From assembly GCA_016791285.1 (NCBI GenBank), contig JAEUMX010000415.1:1-14955 (forward strand): DNA of 14,955 nucleotides, in the 5' to 3' direction. Below are positions 13,800 to 14,955 of the stretch, in pieces; positions within the stretch are counted from its first letter, which is position 1; the number at the start of each line of letters is the position of its first letter. The notes beneath the pieces were generated by a model, which was given only the letters and a program-made list of their open reading frames with translations, was not told the origin of the DNA and made no database searches. This stretch comes from Burkholderiales bacterium (GTDB taxonomy: Bacteria > Pseudomonadota > Gammaproteobacteria > Burkholderiales > JAEUMW01). The translations under genes were made by a program, and so were the position numbers.

Positions 13800-13998
13800 T
13801 CAGGCCGCGATCTGCTCGTAACGAAATTTCCGGAATGTCGGTCCGCTTCGACGCGTGCTCGACGGTGATTGCGCAGAGGTTTCCCTCGGCGTCGATATCC
13901 AGCGCCGTGTCCTGGTCCAAGTCACGGGTCTCGGCCACGAGGTCGCCGCGGAAATCGATGTAGAGAGTGTCCGTATCCGCGAAGTACTTGATCTTCAT
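13800..13998 (-). pseudogene. DUF2283 family protein, frameshifted near its 3' end
   Basis: A small protein of the DUF2283 family (MKIKYFADTDTLYIDFRG, ETRDLDQDTALDIDAEGN, AITVEHASKRTDIPEIS), unknown function, often found beside toxin-antitoxin-like small genes. After residue 59 the native ending YEQIAA-stop lies one base out of frame: an extra base at 13820-13821 (AA on the plus strand) separates them. Without it the gene would be 65 residues ending at TGA 13800, the usual family length. As written, the frame runs on through unrelated sequence to 13564. Either a real +1 frameshift in a dispensable gene or a sequencing error. No convincing Shine-Dalgarno precedes ATG 13998. Confidence 0.7.
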
Positions 13999-14104
13999 CG
14001 TTGCAACCGAATCTCGAACGAAGACGGCGGGTCAACCCTATGGCTCGTCAGTCCGTGGAATAAACGACGGCCGAATCGGAGGTGTTGCGCCATCGGCGGG
14101 ATCG

Positions 14105-14365
14105 TTATGCCGTAGCGTCCCCCGGAAGCTCCCAAGCCGGAAACACCAGTACCCCGGGGTGGCACTTGAGTGCCCGAGCCAGCACCTTCGCACGCTCCAC
14201 CCCGAGGCGAACACGATCGTTTTCAATGGCGGAGATGGTGGCCTGCGCTATCCCAGTACGCTCTGCAAGATCGTTCTGGCTGAGCTCCTGCAGCTCCCGG
14301 ATGATACGAACCGACTCTCCAACCGAGACAGGGATTCGCTGCTTCGCGGGTCGGTATTCCTTCAT
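14105..14365 (-). CDS. HigA-like antitoxin, XRE-family HTH
   Basis: An 86-residue DNA-binding protein with one lambda-repressor-type helix-turn-helix at about residues 27-52 (ELSQNDLAERTGIAQATISAIEND) and a short C-terminal tail ending in PAWELPGD. As an antitoxin it would bind and block the toxin encoded just upstream and repress the shared promoter. The ATG (14365-14363) follows the toxin TGA with no gap, and GGAGGTCC inside the end of the toxin gene is its ribosome site, so translation is coupled. The toxin-first order is the HigBA arrangement. Confidence 0.88.
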   Translation of the reverse strand: MKEYRPAKQRIPVSVGESVRIIRELQELSQNDLAERTGIAQATISAIENDRVRLGVERAKVLARALKCHPGVLVFPAWELPGDATA

Positions 14366-14647
14366 TCAGGACCTCCGGTAGTCATGAGCCGTTATCGAGG
14401 CGATCTGAAACAAGAGATCGTCGGGAACAATGCGATAGACGAGGCGCCACTTTTCGCCGAGGCGTGAGGACCGATATCCCGCCCACTCGCCGGACAGCGC
14501 CTCATCATGGAACCCTTTGATGAGCCGCAACCCCGGGGGGCCAGAGAGGGAGGCGATGTCCTTCCATTTCTCGTAGCGGCGGAGAATCTCGCTCGGAGCC
14601 GCCTTCAGCTGCTTGTCGACTCGGCGATGCTCCTCGACGCGCCACAT
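14366..14647 (-). CDS. RelE/HigB-like toxin of a type II toxin-antitoxin pair
   Basis: A 93-residue basic protein of the RelE/ParE superfamily: N-terminal helices (EEHRRVDKQLKAAPSEILRRYEKW), then the beta-sheet core GLRLIKGFHDEALSGEWAGYR, SSRLGEKWRLVYRI, and the ending ITAHDYRRS. The conserved basic residues of the core (K/R around GYRSSRLG and the HDYR tail) are typical of ribosome-dependent mRNA interferases, which cut mRNA in the A site. It forms one operon with the XRE antitoxin gene that starts at the next base. ATG 14647 is the first start; upstream DNA is AT-rich but shows no well-spaced promoter. Confidence 0.85.
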   Translation of the reverse strand: MWRVEEHRRVDKQLKAAPSEILRRYEKWKDIASLSGPPGLRLIKGFHDEALSGEWAGYRSSRLGEKWRLVYRIVPDDLLFQIASITAHDYRRS

Positions 14648-14708
14648 GACGCATCTTGGGTATATCTTCTAAGGCATGTCAAGCAGCGCCGCAAGATCCG
14701 CGAACCGC

Positions 14709-14723
14709 GGGTGCGGCGCACCC
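14709..14723. terminator. small hairpin between lipoprotein and toxin genes
   Basis: Perfect GGGTGC-ggc-GCACCC stem, 44 bp past the stop of the right-edge gene on the same strand. There is no T-run, so termination is uncertain. Confidence 0.25.
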
Positions 14724-14766
14724 TTGTCATCGCCGCTCGGATCGGTAACCCGACACCCGCGCCGTG

Positions 14767-14955
14767 CTACAACACCCCCGCCTTCTGCATTGCCTCGAAC
14801 GTGACCCGGTTCAAATCCATCAATTGCCGGATGAACGCGTCGGAGGGCGGTGAGACCGCTCGGCCGGACCAGACGATCTGGCCGTTTGCCGCGTCGACCA
14901 CGTTGGTGCTCGCTGCGAAGCCTTGCTGCACCGTGGCCGAGCCGACCGGGAATCC
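14767..14955 (-). CDS. C-terminus of a putative secreted protein or lipoprotein (partial)
   Basis: Frame open from the right edge to TAG 14767, 62 residues: GFPVGSATVQQGFAASTNVV, then DAANGQIVWSGRAVSPPSDA, FIRQLMDLNRVTFEAMQKAG, VL. The phrase 'xNVVDAANGQIVWSGxA' followed by a helix ending in MQKAGVL resembles the C-terminal strand-helix end of DUF4136-like or related periplasmic lipoproteins. That is a loose resemblance from memory, and the N-terminus needed to prove export is outside the window. Codon use is high-GC like the chromosome. Same strand as the toxin-antitoxin genes but separated from them by 119 bp. Confidence 0.6.
   Translation of the reverse strand, partial: GFPVGSATVQQGFAASTNVVDAANGQIVWSGRAVSPPSDAFIRQLMDLNRVTFEAMQKAGVL

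Noticed and set aside
13999..14104. A second attC site, or a DUF4258 partner gene, between the DUF2283 and antitoxin genes.
   Set aside because: No pair of consensus core boxes is present. A 32-codon frame ends in an ATGA overlap with DUF2283, but it has no ribosome site and no family likeness.
14659..14682. Promoter for the toxin-antitoxin genes (TTGACA and TATACC on the minus strand).
   Set aside because: The boxes are only 12 bp apart, too close for a sigma70 promoter; no better -10 fits the TTGACA.
1..14955. CRISPR arrays, tRNA or rRNA genes, complete insertion sequences.
   Set aside because: No regularly spaced direct repeats, no tRNA-like cloverleaf motifs, no transposase domains or terminal inverted repeats were seen on reading both strands.

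Overview
The window looks like the chromosome of a high-GC Gram-negative bacterium, most likely a proteobacterium and plausibly a betaproteobacterium. This rests on the GC-rich codon use, a type II haloacid dehalogenase, an encapsulated-ferritin-type diiron protein, a YbaY/MliC lipoprotein and an RTX protein. The assignment is inferred from family resemblance only. Housekeeping-type genes are interrupted by two visibly less GC-rich modules (about 1.15-4.2 kb and 11.74-13.54 kb), and several genes are decayed.

Layout, left to right: (1) the 3' end of a haloacid dehalogenase, followed by a broken membrane PAS-domain gene (356-1152). It is a decayed paralogue of the intact PAS-GAF sensor gene at 6797-8020 and has lost exactly the GAF part. 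(2) A low-GC, leftward module: a small ORF (4199-3885) coupled through a GTGA overlap to a large UvrD/Rep-family helicase (3888-1123). The helicase has an N-terminal Tudor/SH3-like domain and an inserted PD-(D/E)XK-like block. (3) A frameshifted IPT/TIG-FN3 surface-protein pseudogene (4429-5326), a hairpin, then a convergent RTX protein with four 40-residue C-terminal repeats (6628-5402). (4) The divergent PAS-GAF membrane sensor (6797-8020) and a small one-helix membrane protein (8213-8428). (5) A leftward two-gene unit: encapsulated-ferritin-like protein (9422-9135), then an HAD-IA phosphatase (9127-8486), ending in a good terminator. (6) A divergent hypothetical gene (9597-10001). (7) A leftward pair: an ODP-type diiron metallo-beta-lactamase-fold protein (11590-10868) and a YbaY-MliC lipoprotein (10813-10070), with the beheaded start of a P-loop NTPase gene just upstream. 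(8) A low-GC OLD-family ATPase/TOPRIM nuclease gene (13437-11743), a typical anti-phage component. Just before its start is an 81-bp structure with the layout of an integron attC site. (9) A frameshifted DUF2283 gene, a toxin-first RelE/HigB-HigA-like module (14647-14105), and the C-terminus of a putative lipoprotein running off the right edge.

Working picture: a genomic site that takes up mobile or defence genes. The helicase-nuclease and the OLD nuclease are the acquired pieces, the latter possibly carried as an integron cassette. The surrounding surface-protein, sensor and DUF2283 genes have been damaged by frameshifts and deletions. The encapsulin-less ferritin, the orphan OLD gene with its attC-like site, and the helicase module with a coupled small ORF deserve the most attention.
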